Assembly (NCBI RefSeq): GCF_940670765.1
Contig: NZ_CALNVW010000035.1
Span: 1 to 64,000 of the forward strand
Direction: 5' to 3'
Source of the DNA: Streptomyces sp. A 4/2
GTDB taxonomy: Bacteria; Actinomycetota; Actinomycetes; Streptomycetales; Streptomycetaceae
Length of the DNA: 64,000 nucleotides
The position numbers and the translations under genes are program-made. Each line of letters opens with the position of its first letter. Within the stretch, counting starts at the first letter, position 1. The notes under the pieces were generated by a model. The model did no database searches, was not told where the DNA came from, and was given only the letters and a program-made list of their open reading frames with translations. Below, one piece after another: positions 48,606 through 57,566 of this stretch.

Positions 48606-51600
48606 TCACTCGTCCCCCTCCAGATCGCCTTCGAGCTCCAGGTACGTCGCCCGCAGCCGCTCCAGCGTCCCGGCGTCCGGCTCCGCCCACAGCCCGCGCT
48701 CGGCCGCCTCCAGCAACCGCTCCGAAATCCCGCGCAGCGCCCAGGGGTTGGACTTCTGCATGAACTCCCGGTTCTCCGGGTCGAACACGTACTCGGCCGA
48801 CAGCTTCTCGTACATCCAGTCGTCGACGACCCCCGCCGTGGCGTCGTACCCGAAGAGGTAGTCCACGGTCGCGGCCATCTCGAAGGCGCCCTTGTAGCCG
48901 TGCCGCCGCATGGCCGCCATCCAGCGCGGGTTCACCACCCGCGCGCGGAAGACCCGGTGCGTCTCCTCGCCGAGGGTCCGCGTCTTCACCTGGTCCGGCG
49001 TGGCGCTGTCGCCGACGTACGCCTCGGGGCTCTCGCCGGTCAGATGCCGGACCATGGCCACCATGCCGCCGTGGTACTGGAAGTAGTCGTCGGCGTCCAT
49101 CAGGTCGTGCTCACGGGTGTCGACATTTTTCGCCGCCACCGCGATCCGCCGGAACGCCGTCTCCATGTCCCCGCGCGCCGCCCGCCCGTCGAGCCCGCGC
49201 CCGTACGCGTAACCGCCCCAGACCGCGTACACCTCGGCCAGGTCCGCGTCGGACCGCCAGTTGCGGGCGTCGATCAGCGGCAGCAGCCCCGCTCCGTACG
49301 CGCCCGGCTTCGAGCCGAAGATGCGGGCCGTGGCCCGCCGCCGGTCGCCGTGTTCGGCGGTGTCCTCGTCCGCGTGCGCCCGTACGTAGTTGGCCCCGGC
49401 CGGTTCGTCCAGCTCCGCCACCGCGCGTACCGCGTCGTCGATCAGCCCCACCACATGGGGGAACGCGTCCCGGAAGAACCCGGAGATCCGGACCGTGACA
49501 TCGATCCGGGGCCGCCCCAGCTCCTCGGCGGGCACGATCTCGAACCCGGTCACCCGGCGCGACGCGTCGTCCCAGACCGGGCGGCAGCCCAGCAGCGCCA
49601 GGATCTCGGCGATGTCGTCGCCCTGGGTGCGCATCGCCGACGTGCCCCAGACCGTCAGGCCCACCGACTTCGGGTAGTCGCCGGTGTCCTGGAGGTAGCG
49701 GGCGATCAGCGAGTCCGCCAGCGCCTGCCCGACGTCCCAGGACAGCCTGGACGGGATCGCCTTCGGGTCGACGGAGTAGAAGTTGCGGCCGGTCGGCAGC
49801 ACGTTGACCAGACCGCGGGTCGGCGATCCGGACGGACCGGCCGGGACGAAGCCGCCGTTCAGGGCCAGCAGGATGTTGCCGATCTCGTCGGTCGTCCGCG
49901 CCAGCCGGGGCACCACCTCGTCGCAGGCGAACGCCAGCACGGCCACGGCCGACGGGAGTCCGGTGCCCAGCACCTCGCCGACCAGGGCCGGGACGGCCGC
50001 CGGGTCCCAGCCGCGCGCCTCCATGCCCTCGGCGAGCCGTCGGCACACCTGCTCCAGCAGGTCGATCGCGTCGGCCCCGGTCCTGGCCGGACCCTCCACC
50101 AGCGCGGTCAGCTCGGCGGGCACCTTCACCGCGGCGCCCGGCTCGCCCAGCAGCTCCTTCTCCGCCAGCCCGAAGTGCTCGGCGAGCGCCGCCCGCAGAC
50201 CCGGCAGCGCGTGCGCCGTACCGCCCCAGACCTGTGACGCCCGCAGGACCGCCAGCACCAGATTGACCCGGGCCTCGGACTCGGGACCGCCACCCAGGAT
50301 GTGCAGACCGTCGCGGATCTGCACATCCTTGATCTCGCAGAGATAGCCGTCGACATGCATCACGAACGAGTCGAAGTCGTCGTCGTCCGGCTGCTCGTCG
50401 AGATGCAGGTCGTGGTGGAGCTCGGCCGCCTTCACCAGCGTCCAGATCTGCGCCCGCACGGTCGGCGCCTTCGCCGGGTCGAGATCGCTGACCATCGCGT
50501 ACTCGTCGAGCAGCTGCTCCAGCTTGGCCAGGTCCCCGTAGGTGTCGGCGCGCGCCATCGGCGGCACCAGATGGTCCACCACCGTCGCATGGCCCCGCCG
50601 CTTGGCCTGGGTGCCCTCGCCCGGGTCGTTGACGATGAACGGGTAGATCAGCGGCAGTTCGCCGAGCACCGCGTCGGGGCCGCACTCCGCGGAGAGCCCG
50701 AGGCCCTTGCCGGGCAGCCACTCCATGGTGCCGTGCTTGCCCATGTGGACGATCGCGTCCGCGCCGAAGCCGCCCTCCGAAGCGGCGGTCTCCAGCCAGC
50801 GGTACGCCGCCATGTAGTGGTGCGACGGCGGCATGTCCGGGTCGTGGTAGATCGCGATCGGGTTCTCGCCGAAGCCGCGCGGCGGCTGGATCATCACCAC
50901 CACGTTGCCGAACTGCAGGGACGCCAGCACGATGTCGTCCCCGTCGACGTACAGCTCGCCCGGCGGCTCGCCCCAGTGCTCCAGCATGCTGTCGCGGATG
51001 CCTGGCTCCAGCTTGTCGAACCACCGCCGGTAGTCGGCGAGCGGCACCCGCGCGGGCGCCGCTGCCAGCTGCTCCTCGGTGAGCCATTCCACGTCGTGGC
51101 CACCGGCGTTGATGAGGCGGTGGATCAGCTCGTCGCCGTTGTCCGGGTGGCCGTCGACCGCGTACCCGGCGTCGCGCAGCGCGTCGAGCACCCGGATCGC
51201 CGAGGCGGGGGTGTCCAGGCCCACCGCGTTGCCGACCCGTGAGTGCTTCGTCGGGTACGCGGTGAAGACGACGGCGAGCTTCTTGTCCGGGTTCGGCTTG
51301 TGCTTCAACTGCGCGTGCCGTACGGCGATTCCGGCGACCCGCGCGGCCCGCTCGGGGTCGGCGACGTACACCGGCACATCGCCCTCGCCCTGCTCCTTGA
51401 AGGAGAACGGGACCGTGATCAGCCGGCCGTCGAACTCCGGGATCGCCACCTGCATCGCCGCGTCCATGGGGGAGACGGCGGCGTCCGACGCCTCCCAGAC
51501 GGCGCGCGACGACGTCAGGCACAGTCCCTGGAGGACCGGCACGTTCAGATCGGCCAGCGCCCCGATGTCCCAGGCCTCGTCGTCCCCGCCCGCCGACGCG

Positions 51601-52298
51601 TCGGACGCACGGGTACCGCCTGCGGCGAGCACGGTCGCGACCAGCGCGTCGGCCCGGCCGAGCAGCTCGTACAGCCCGGCGTCGGCGCTCCGTAGCGAAC
51701 CGCAGTACACCGGGAGGGCGTTGGCGCCCCGCTCCTCGATCCGGTCGCACAGCACGTCCACGAAGGAGGTGTTGCCCGACAGCTCGTGCGCCCGGTAGAA
51801 GAGCACCCCGACGGACGGCCTGCCGTCCACCCACGCGCGGTCGCCGTGCAGCCCCCACTCCGGCATCTTCCGGGGTTCGGCGCTGCGCCTGGCCCGCTCC
51901 TCCCCGGCGCGGACGCTGGCCGCGGGCAGCACGTCCTCGGTCAGGAACGTGGCCAGCTCCGTGAGGTTCCCCGGCCCGCCCTCGACGAGGTACTGGAGCG
52001 CCTCGGCCACGGCGCCCGCGTGCAGGGTGGACTCGGCCATCAGCTCCGCGTCCGGCACGGACTCGCCGCCGAGCAGCACGGTGGGTATCCCCGAAGCGCG
52101 CAGCACATCGAGACCGTCCTCCCAGGCGCGTCTGCCGCCCAGCAGCCGTACGACGGCCACCGAGGCGCCGTCGATCAGCGCGGGCAGCTCGGTGGCGGCG
52201 TCGACCCGGGTCGGATTCCCGGTCCGGTACGGCGCGTCGGAGGCTCGGGCCGCCAGCAGGTCCGTATCGGCGGTGGACAGCAACAGCACGGTGCTCAT
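48606..52298 (-). CDS. cobN: Cobaltochelatase large subunit
   Basis: A 1230-residue CobN/BchH-family chelatase that inserts cobalt into hydrogenobyrinate a,c-diamide. Seen: PSVGVLFYRAHELSGNTSF (about 163), VFTAYPTKHSRVGNAVGLDTP (about 340), HMGKHGTMEWLPGKGLGLS (about 515), NGGFVPAGPSGSPTRGLVNVLPTGRNFYSVDP (about 830) and RNWRSDADLAEVY. The length fits actinobacterial CobN. ATG 52298 overlaps the cobQ stop by 4 nt. The ATPase partner gene follows after a 130-bp gap containing a Streptomyces repeat. Confidence 0.93.
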   Translation of the reverse strand: MSTVLLLSTADTDLLAARASDAPYRTGNPTRVDAATELPALIDGASVAVVRLLGGRRAWEDGLDVLRASGIPTVLLGGESVPDAELMAESTLHAGAVAEALQYLVEGGPGNLTELATFLTEDVLPAASVRAGEERARRSAEPRKMPEWGLHGDRAWVDGRPSVGVLFYRAHELSGNTSFVDVLCDRIEERGANALPVYCGSLRSADAGLYELLGRADALVATVLAAGGTRASDASAGGDDEAWDIGALADLNVPVLQGLCLTSSRAVWEASDAAVSPMDAAMQVAIPEFDGRLITVPFSFKEQGEGDVPVYVADPERAARVAGIAVRHAQLKHKPNPDKKLAVVFTAYPTKHSRVGNAVGLDTPASAIRVLDALRDAGYAVDGHPDNGDELIHRLINAGGHDVEWLTEEQLAAAPARVPLADYRRWFDKLEPGIRDSMLEHWGEPPGELYVDGDDIVLASLQFGNVVVMIQPPRGFGENPIAIYHDPDMPPSHHYMAAYRWLETAASEGGFGADAIVHMGKHGTMEWLPGKGLGLSAECGPDAVLGELPLIYPFIVNDPGEGTQAKRRGHATVVDHLVPPMARADTYGDLAKLEQLLDEYAMVSDLDPAKAPTVRAQIWTLVKAAELHHDLHLDEQPDDDDFDSFVMHVDGYLCEIKDVQIRDGLHILGGGPESEARVNLVLAVLRASQVWGGTAHALPGLRAALAEHFGLAEKELLGEPGAAVKVPAELTALVEGPARTGADAIDLLEQVCRRLAEGMEARGWDPAAVPALVGEVLGTGLPSAVAVLAFACDEVVPRLARTTDEIGNILLALNGGFVPAGPSGSPTRGLVNVLPTGRNFYSVDPKAIPSRLSWDVGQALADSLIARYLQDTGDYPKSVGLTVWGTSAMRTQGDDIAEILALLGCRPVWDDASRRVTGFEIVPAEELGRPRIDVTVRISGFFRDAFPHVVGLIDDAVRAVAELDEPAGANYVRAHADEDTAEHGDRRRATARIFGSKPGAYGAGLLPLIDARNWRSDADLAEVYAVWGGYAYGRGLDGRAARGDMETAFRRIAVAAKNVDTREHDLMDADDYFQYHGGMVAMVRHLTGESPEAYVGDSATPDQVKTRTLGEETHRVFRARVVNPRWMAAMRRHGYKGAFEMAATVDYLFGYDATAGVVDDWMYEKLSAEYVFDPENREFMQKSNPWALRGISERLLEAAERGLWAEPDAGTLERLRATYLELEGDLEGDE

Positions 52299-53830
52299 GG
52301 CGCTCCAGGTGCGATGAAGGGAAGTCCTGACGGTGCGCCCGATTCGATGAGCGCGAGAAGCCGGTCGGTGTCCGCGTGTTCTTCGATGAGGTCGCCGAGC
52401 CGGTCGAGCTGCTCCTCCCGGAGCATGCCGAAGCTGGTGTCGGGCGCCGGGACGAAGCGGCGGCCCGCCGCGCTCGCGACCTCGCGCAGGAACGCGCGGC
52501 GGAAGCCGTCGCTCTCCAGCGAGCCGTGCCAGTGGGTGCCCCAGACGGAGCCGACCCGGCAGCCGTCCAGGAAGGGGACGCCGTCGGTCACGTCGGCGAC
52601 GCCGTGATGGATCTCGTACCCCTCGACGCGCTCGCCGAGGGCCTCGCCGACGGGCCGCGCCAGGGTCTTCTCGGCGGCGAACCGTACGCGCACGGGCAGC
52701 AGCCCGAGCCCGTCCACCGACCCGGCGCGCGATTCGATCTCGTCCTCGATGTGCTCGCCGAGCAGCTGGAAACCGCCGCAGATGCCCAGCACGGGACGGC
52801 CTTCCGCCGCCCGCCGGGCCAGCGCCGCCGCGAGCCCGCGCTCGCGCAGCCACTCCAGCGCCCGCACGGTGCCACGGGTGCCCGGCACGATCACCAGGTC
52901 CGCGTCGACGAGCTCCTCGGCCCGGTCCACGAACCGCACGACGACCCCGGGCTCGGCGGCCAGCGCGTCGACATCGGTGAAGTTGGACATCAGCGGTACG
53001 GCGCACACGGCGACCCGCAGGACGTCCGGTCCGTACGGCTCGGCGACGGCCGACTCCCGTACGGCGCCCCGCATCGAGACGTGCAGCCCGTCCTCCTCGT
53101 CGATGCCGAGGCCGTGCGCGAACGGGAGCACCCCGTACGTACGCCGCCCGGTGAGCCCCTGCAGCATGTCGATGCCGGGGCGCAGGAGGGACACGTCGCC
53201 GCGGAACTTGTTGACGATGTACCCGGCTATCAGCTCCTGGTCCTCGGCGCTGAGCAGCGCGGTCGTGCCGAAGAAGGAGGCGAAGACGCCACCGCGGTCG
53301 ATGTCGCCCACCACCACCACCGGGAACCGCGCGGCCCGCGCGATGCCCATGTTGACGATGTCCGTCCGGCGCAGATTGATCTCGGCAGGACTGCCGGCCC
53401 CCTCACAGATCACCGCGTCATACGTGCCCCGAAGTTGTGCCAGACAGTCCGTGACGGTGCCCAGCAGGGCTTCCCGCCCCCCGCCGTACGCGGATTTCCC
53501 GCCGGACGCGTCGCCGAAGAACCCGCGGGCGCTCATCTCGCCCACCGGTCTGCCCAGCAGCACGACCTGGCTCGACCGGTCGCTCCCCGGCTTGAGGAGC
53601 ACCGGGTTCATCAGCGCGGTGGGTTCCACCCGCGCCGCCTGCGCCTGCATCGCCTGCGCCCGGCCGATCTCCGCGCCCTCGCGGGTGACGAACGAATTCA
53701 GCGACATGTTCTGCGCCTTGAAGGGCGCGACCTTCACCCCCCGGCGCACCAGCCACCGGCAGATCCCGGCCGTGACCACGCTCTTCCCGGCATCCGACGT
53801 GGTTCCGGCGACCAGCAGTCCGCCACTCAT
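52295..53830 (-). CDS. cobQ: Cobyric acid synthase
   Basis: A 511-residue glutamine-dependent amidotransferase that amidates the b, d, e and g side chains. N-terminal ATPase: LVAGTTSDAGKSVVTAGICRWL (about 6), VICEGAGSPAEINLR (about 140). C-terminal GATase: catalytic Cys in LGICGGFQLLGEHIED (about 345) and His in GTHWHGSLESDGFRRAF (about 435). ATG 53830 overlaps the cbiB stop by 4 nt. Confidence 0.94.
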   Translation of the reverse strand: MSGGLLVAGTTSDAGKSVVTAGICRWLVRRGVKVAPFKAQNMSLNSFVTREGAEIGRAQAMQAQAARVEPTALMNPVLLKPGSDRSSQVVLLGRPVGEMSARGFFGDASGGKSAYGGGREALLGTVTDCLAQLRGTYDAVICEGAGSPAEINLRRTDIVNMGIARAARFPVVVVGDIDRGGVFASFFGTTALLSAEDQELIAGYIVNKFRGDVSLLRPGIDMLQGLTGRRTYGVLPFAHGLGIDEEDGLHVSMRGAVRESAVAEPYGPDVLRVAVCAVPLMSNFTDVDALAAEPGVVVRFVDRAEELVDADLVIVPGTRGTVRALEWLRERGLAAALARRAAEGRPVLGICGGFQLLGEHIEDEIESRAGSVDGLGLLPVRVRFAAEKTLARPVGEALGERVEGYEIHHGVADVTDGVPFLDGCRVGSVWGTHWHGSLESDGFRRAFLREVASAAGRRFVPAPDTSFGMLREEQLDRLGDLIEEHADTDRLLALIESGAPSGLPFIAPGAP

Positions 53831-54756
53831 CCGCGCACCTTCCTCACCAGGAGAGCCGTCGCGAGCGCCAGTACGGAGACCCGCCGGGACAGCCGTACCG
53901 CGCGCTCGATGTCGTCCACGCCGACGGGCCGGCCGCCGCCGTTGAGCACGGCCCGGTGCTCGACCCGGCCGCCGTACGAGAGGGTGCCGCCGAGCCGTAC
54001 GCCCAGCGCCCCCGCGAACGAGGCCTCCACCGGACCGGCGTTGGGGCTGGGGTGTTTCGCCGCGTCGGCGCGCCAGGCCCGCACGGCACCGCGCGGGTCC
54101 GGGCCGGCCAGCGTCGCGAGGACAGCGGTCAGCAGGGCTCCCGGCCGGCCCGCCACGTCGTCGAGCCGGGCCGAGGCCCAGCCGTACCGCAGATACCGGG
54201 GCGAGCGGTGGCCGACCATTGCGTCCAGGGTGTTCACCGCCCGGAACCCGGCCAGACCGGGCACCCCGGCCAGCGCCCCCCACACCAGCGCGCCCACCAC
54301 GGCGTCGGAGGTGTTCTCGGCGACGGACTCGACGACCGCGCGGGCCATCTGCTGTCCGTCGAGCGCCTGCGGATCACGCCCGCACAGATGCGGCAGCCGC
54401 TCCCTGGCCGCTTCGAGGTCGCCCGAGGCCAGCGCGTCGCCGACCGCCCGCGCCTCCCGGCCCAGCGAGGTACCGCCGACGACGGCCCAGGTGGTGACGG
54501 CGGTCAGGGCGATGCCCGCGGCGGCCCGGCCGCGCACGGCACGCCGGGCCAGCAGGGCGGCGCCCACCACGCCTCCGGCGCACACCACGGTGTGCAGCGC
54601 CCCGCGTCCGCGGTGGTCGCGCCACAGCCGGCGCTCCACGGCAGCCGCGGCCCGTCCGAAGGCGGCCACCGGGTGTCCGCGCCGCGGATCGCCGACGATC
54701 AGGTCTGCTACGAGGCCGGTGGTGGCGCCGTACACGAATACACGCTCGGCACGCAT
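53827..54756 (-). CDS. cbiB: Adenosylcobinamide-phosphate synthase (membrane)
   Basis: A 309-residue membrane protein (CbiB/CobD) that attaches aminopropanol phosphate to adenosylcobyric acid. Conserved GDPRRGHPVAAFGR (about 22), VVESVAENTSDAVV (about 142) and KHPSPNAGPVEASFAGAL (about 234). ATG 54756 has no ribosome site at normal spacing; a 24-codon frame with a good one ends 4 nt upstream, which suggests coupling. It is the first full gene under the B12 riboswitch. Confidence 0.92.
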   Translation of the reverse strand: MRAERVFVYGATTGLVADLIVGDPRRGHPVAAFGRAAAAVERRLWRDHRGRGALHTVVCAGGVVGAALLARRAVRGRAAAGIALTAVTTWAVVGGTSLGREARAVGDALASGDLEAARERLPHLCGRDPQALDGQQMARAVVESVAENTSDAVVGALVWGALAGVPGLAGFRAVNTLDAMVGHRSPRYLRYGWASARLDDVAGRPGALLTAVLATLAGPDPRGAVRAWRADAAKHPSPNAGPVEASFAGALGVRLGGTLSYGGRVEHRAVLNGGGRPVGVDDIERAVRLSRRVSVLALATALLVRKVRG

Positions 54757-54760
54757 CGGG

Positions 54761-54835
54761 TCAGCAGGCCGATACGCCTCGGAAAACCTTCGTACCGGTA
54801 GTACTCACAGCATCGGGCAGCAGGCAGCCGCGCAT
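54761..54835 (-). CDS. Possible 24-codon leader frame upstream of cbiB
   Basis: ATG 54835 has GTGAGGAC about 8-12 nt upstream and runs to TGA 54761, 4 nt before the cbiB ATG (peptide MRGCLLPDAV...RGVSAC). Only about two thirds of third codon positions are G/C, lower than real genes here, so the peptide itself may not matter. Its ribosome site could be the riboswitch-controlled one, with cbiB translated by coupling. Confidence 0.4.
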   Translation of the reverse strand: MRGCLLPDAVSTTGTKVFRGVSAC

Positions 54836-54869
54836 GGCGATATGTCCTCACTCAGGGTGTCCGCGCCCT

Positions 54870-54985
54870 GGTTCGACGTGATCGGCGGTGAGAGTTCCTG
54901 GCTCCCGGGGGGTGACCCCCGATGACAGTGGCGGGACCGCGCCGGATTCGCACCGGGCTTCCTCTTTTGCCGCCGTATTGGCTCC
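54870..54985 (-). ncRNA. Cobalamin (B12) riboswitch
   Basis: On the minus strand the aptamer core reads in order GAAGCCCGGTGCGAATCCGG, CGGTCCCGCCACTGT (54923-54939) and, after a hairpin, the B12 box GAGCCAGGAACTCTC (about 54889-54904). The flanks ACGGCGG and CCGCCG can close the P1 helix. It lies about 115 nt upstream of cbiB and should shut down cbiB and the following cob genes when adenosylcobalamin is abundant. A CAGGG/CCCTG hairpin just downstream precedes the leader ribosome site, suggesting control of translation. Confidence 0.9.
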
Positions 54986-55151
54986 GGCAGTCCACCACGC
55001 CCCGCGAACACCCGTCAACTCCCCCTTGACCTGCAAGGAGGCAGTGTGCTGAGCCCCACACGAACCGCCCCCCGGCGGGCCGTGGAAGGCCGGTCGGAGG
55101 GCGGTTCGGGTGGAACGGGGAGTGGAGCCGGGGGACGGGGGTGCGGGGCGG

Positions 55152-55382
55152 TCAGGCGACGATCAGATAGATCCCGTACGCCACTGCCGCCGCGCAGAGA
55201 GCGAAGCAGGCGTACGCGCCGGTGCGCGCGGCGAGCGCCGGGCCCCGGCCGGTGGAGCCCGTCTCCTGCGCGGGCTTCCCGGCGAGGCCCACGATGCCGA
55301 GGGTGAACAGGCCCACGAGTCCGACGGTCGCCACGAGGCTGACGCCGAAGACGGTGCCGAGAGCTGCCCAGTCGATGTTCAT
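55152..55382 (-). CDS. Small two-helix membrane protein following the phosphate transporter
   Basis: A 76-residue protein with helices at about 8-34 and 52-75 and a polar middle (GKPAQETGSTGRGPAL). It begins 19 bp after the phosphate-transporter gene, suggesting an operon. No family is recognised with certainty; a small partner subunit of the transporter is inferred from position. Confidence 0.75.
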   Translation of the reverse strand: MNIDWAALGTVFGVSLVATVGLVGLFTLGIVGLAGKPAQETGSTGRGPALAARTGAYACFALCAAAVAYGIYLIVA

Positions 55383-55401
55383 GCTGCGGTGTCCTTCTGC
55401 T

Positions 55402-56637
55402 TCAGACCGTGGCCGGTCGGCTGGGCTCCGGTGCGGCGCCCCCCGGTGCGGGGATGGTGGCCCTGAGTTCGTCGGCGGACAGTCCGGCCGGGGGAGGGGC
55501 GACGGCCGCGATGGCGGTGGTCACCACACCCGCGGGCTCGTCGGGGGTGACGCTGTGCTGGTCGACCGGCTGGCGGCGGGAGAGCGACCAGATGACACCC
55601 GAGCCCGCGATCAGCAGGGCGGCCACGGCGGCGACGCCCCAGGGGCCGTTGCGGGTCAGGTACTCGGCGCCCGCGCCGACCACGGCCGCCGCGGGAAGCG
55701 TCAGGCACCAGGCGACGGCCATCCGGGTCGCGGTGGACCAGCGGACCACCCCGCCCTTGCGGCCGACGCCCGCGCCCAGCACGGCGCCCGAGCAGACCTG
55801 GGTGGTGGAGAGGGAGAAACCGAGGTGCGAGGAGGCCAGGATCACGGTCGCGGCGCCGGTCTGGGCGGCGAAGCCCTGCTGCGGCCTGAGTTCGGTGAGC
55901 CCCTTGCCCATGGTGCGGATGATGCGCCAGCCGCCGAGGTACGTACCGAGTGCGATGGCCGTGCCCGCGGAGACGATGACCCACAGCGGAGGGTTCGAGC
56001 CCGGGGCGATGACGTTGCCGGTGACCAGGGCGAGGGTGATGACACCCATGGTCTTCTGCGCGTCGTTGGTGCCGTGGGCGAGGGAGACCAGTCCGGCGGA
56101 GGCGATCTGGCCGGCCCGGTAGCCCTTGGCGGTGGCCTTCTCGTCCGTACGGCGGCCGATCCGGTACGTCAGCTTGGTGGCGAGCACCGAGGCGATGCCG
56201 GCGACGACGGGTGCGGCGACCGCGGGCAGCAGCACCTTGGTGACGACGACATCGCCGTTGACACCGGAGGAGCCGACCGACATCAGCGTGGCGCCGATGA
56301 GTCCGCCGAAGAGCGCGTGGGAGGAGCTGGACGGCAGGCCGAGCAGCCAGGTCAGCAGATTCCAGAGGATGGCGCCGACGAGCGCCGCGAAGATCACCTC
56401 TGTGGTGATGCCCTGTTCGTTGATGATCCCGCCGGAGATCGTCTTGGCGACCTCCACGGACAGGAATGCTCCGACGAGGTTGAGTACGGCGGACATGGCC
56501 ACCGCGGTCTTCGGCCGGAGAGCGCCGGTCGAGATGGTCGTCGCCATCGCGTTGGCCGTGTCGTGGAAACCGTTCGTGAAGTCGAACACGAGAGCGGTAA
56601 TGATCACGATCCCAAGGAGCAGGGTCAAGTGTTCCAT
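55402..56637 (-). CDS. pit: PiT-family low-affinity inorganic phosphate transporter
   Basis: A 411-residue membrane protein with about 11 helices. Both inverted-repeat PiT signatures are present: DFTNGFHDTANAMATT (about 20) and LAHGTNDAQKTMGV (about 192). It moves metal-phosphate by proton symport. The C-terminal tail is Pro/Ala-rich. A PHO box lies 48-69 bp upstream, so PhoP control is likely. Confidence 0.92.
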   Translation of the reverse strand: MEHLTLLLGIVIITALVFDFTNGFHDTANAMATTISTGALRPKTAVAMSAVLNLVGAFLSVEVAKTISGGIINEQGITTEVIFAALVGAILWNLLTWLLGLPSSSSHALFGGLIGATLMSVGSSGVNGDVVVTKVLLPAVAAPVVAGIASVLATKLTYRIGRRTDEKATAKGYRAGQIASAGLVSLAHGTNDAQKTMGVITLALVTGNVIAPGSNPPLWVIVSAGTAIALGTYLGGWRIIRTMGKGLTELRPQQGFAAQTGAATVILASSHLGFSLSTTQVCSGAVLGAGVGRKGGVVRWSTATRMAVAWCLTLPAAAVVGAGAEYLTRNGPWGVAAVAALLIAGSGVIWSLSRRQPVDQHSVTPDEPAGVVTTAIAAVAPPPAGLSADELRATIPAPGGAAPEPSRPATV

Positions 56638-56684
56638 TTACCTGGGCAATCGTTCGAGGTCATTGACGAGACGAACGTAGGCAA

Positions 56685-56706
56685 CCTGGATGAACGGAAG
56701 GTGAAC
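56685..56706 (-). promoter_or_regulatory. PHO box (two 11-bp direct repeat units)
   Basis: On the minus strand GTTCACCTTCC (56706-56696) is followed directly by GTTCATCCAGG (56695-56685). This is the organisation of Streptomyces PhoP sites (GTTCACC plus four variable bases, repeated every 11 bp). A weaker third unit (TTGCCTACGTT) follows. It lies upstream of the phosphate transporter. Confidence 0.75.
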
Positions 56707-56799
56707 TGGGGCAGGCGCTGTGGTGACTCCGAACGGGCGCTCTCCTTCCGCTTGCCGCCGCTCCTACCGCCGTCCGCGGGCGGCTGGCATCATCGCCGG

Positions 56800-57477
56800 A
56801 TGACCGACCCGACGGCAGGCCCCCCATCGCAGGAGAACGACCCGGTCGCCCGCGCCTGGCACGACGTCGTGGCCACCGCCCGCAGAACGGCGGCGGAAGG
56901 CCTGGTCGTCGGCACCTCGGGCAACGTCTCGGTCCGCTGCGGCGACCTGGTCCTCGTCACCCCCAGCGGGGTTCCGTACGACCGGCTCGGCCCCGAGGAC
57001 ACGGTTGCCGTGGACCTGGAGGGCCGCCAGGTCCTGGGCGAGCTGAAACCGACCAGCGAACTGCCCCTGCACCTCGCGATCCACCGCGGCACCGGAGCCA
57101 CCGCCGTGGTCCACACCCACGCCGTCCACGCGACGGCCGTCTCCACCCTGGTGACCGAACTGCCGGTGATCCACTACATGGCCGCGGCGCTGGGCGGCCC
57201 GGTGCGGGTCGCCCCGTACGCGCTGTACGGATCGGACGAACTGGCCGGGAACATGCTCGTCGCGCTCACCGACCGCACCGGCTGCCTGCTGCAGAACCAC
57301 GGCACGGTCACCTACGGGACCTCCCTCGACCAGGCCTACGACCGCACCGCCCAGCTGGAGTGGATGTGCCGGCTCTGGCTCACCGCGTCCGCACTGCCCG
57401 GCCGCACCCCCACCCTGCTGTCGCCCGCCGAACTCTCCGCCGTGAGCGAGAAGCTCCGCGGTTACGGCCAGCAATGA
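56800..57477 (+). CDS. Class II aldolase (fuculose-phosphate-aldolase-like)
   Basis: A 225-residue zinc aldolase of the FucA/AraD/adducin family. Seen: VGTSGNVSVRCGD (about 37), LKPTSELPLHLAIHRG (about 84, catalytic Glu/His region), VVHTHAVHATA (about 104, zinc His pair) and LLQNHGTVTYGTS (about 164, third His). ATG 56800 has only CGCCGGA upstream. The gene is divergent from the phosphate transporter. The natural substrate is uncertain; fuculose- or methylthioribulose-phosphate types look alike. Confidence 0.82.
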   Translation: MTDPTAGPPSQENDPVARAWHDVVATARRTAAEGLVVGTSGNVSVRCGDLVLVTPSGVPYDRLGPEDTVAVDLEGRQVLGELKPTSELPLHLAIHRGTGATAVVHTHAVHATAVSTLVTELPVIHYMAAALGGPVRVAPYALYGSDELAGNMLVALTDRTGCLLQNHGTVTYGTSLDQAYDRTAQLEWMCRLWLTASALPGRTPTLLSPAELSAVSEKLRGYGQQ

Positions 57478-57483
57478 CGGGCC

Positions 57484-57516
57484 GGGGCCGCCCCGCCACC
57501 GTTGGGTCCGGCCCCG
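57484..57516 (+). terminator. Hairpin with short T-run after the aldolase gene
   Basis: GGGGCCG (57484-57490) pairs with CGGCCCC (57509-57515), followed by GTTTG. Confidence 0.45.
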
Positions 57517-57566
57517 TTTGCTCCCGCCCGCTGGCAGCCCGGCCCACCGAGCCGGACACTTGAGGC

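Noticed and set aside
52376..54925. An 849-codon open frame on the plus strand opposite cobQ and cbiB
   Set aside because: In very GC-rich DNA the frame opposite a gene's wobble positions is often open. cobQ and cbiB are unmistakable on the other strand, and this frame shows no domain.
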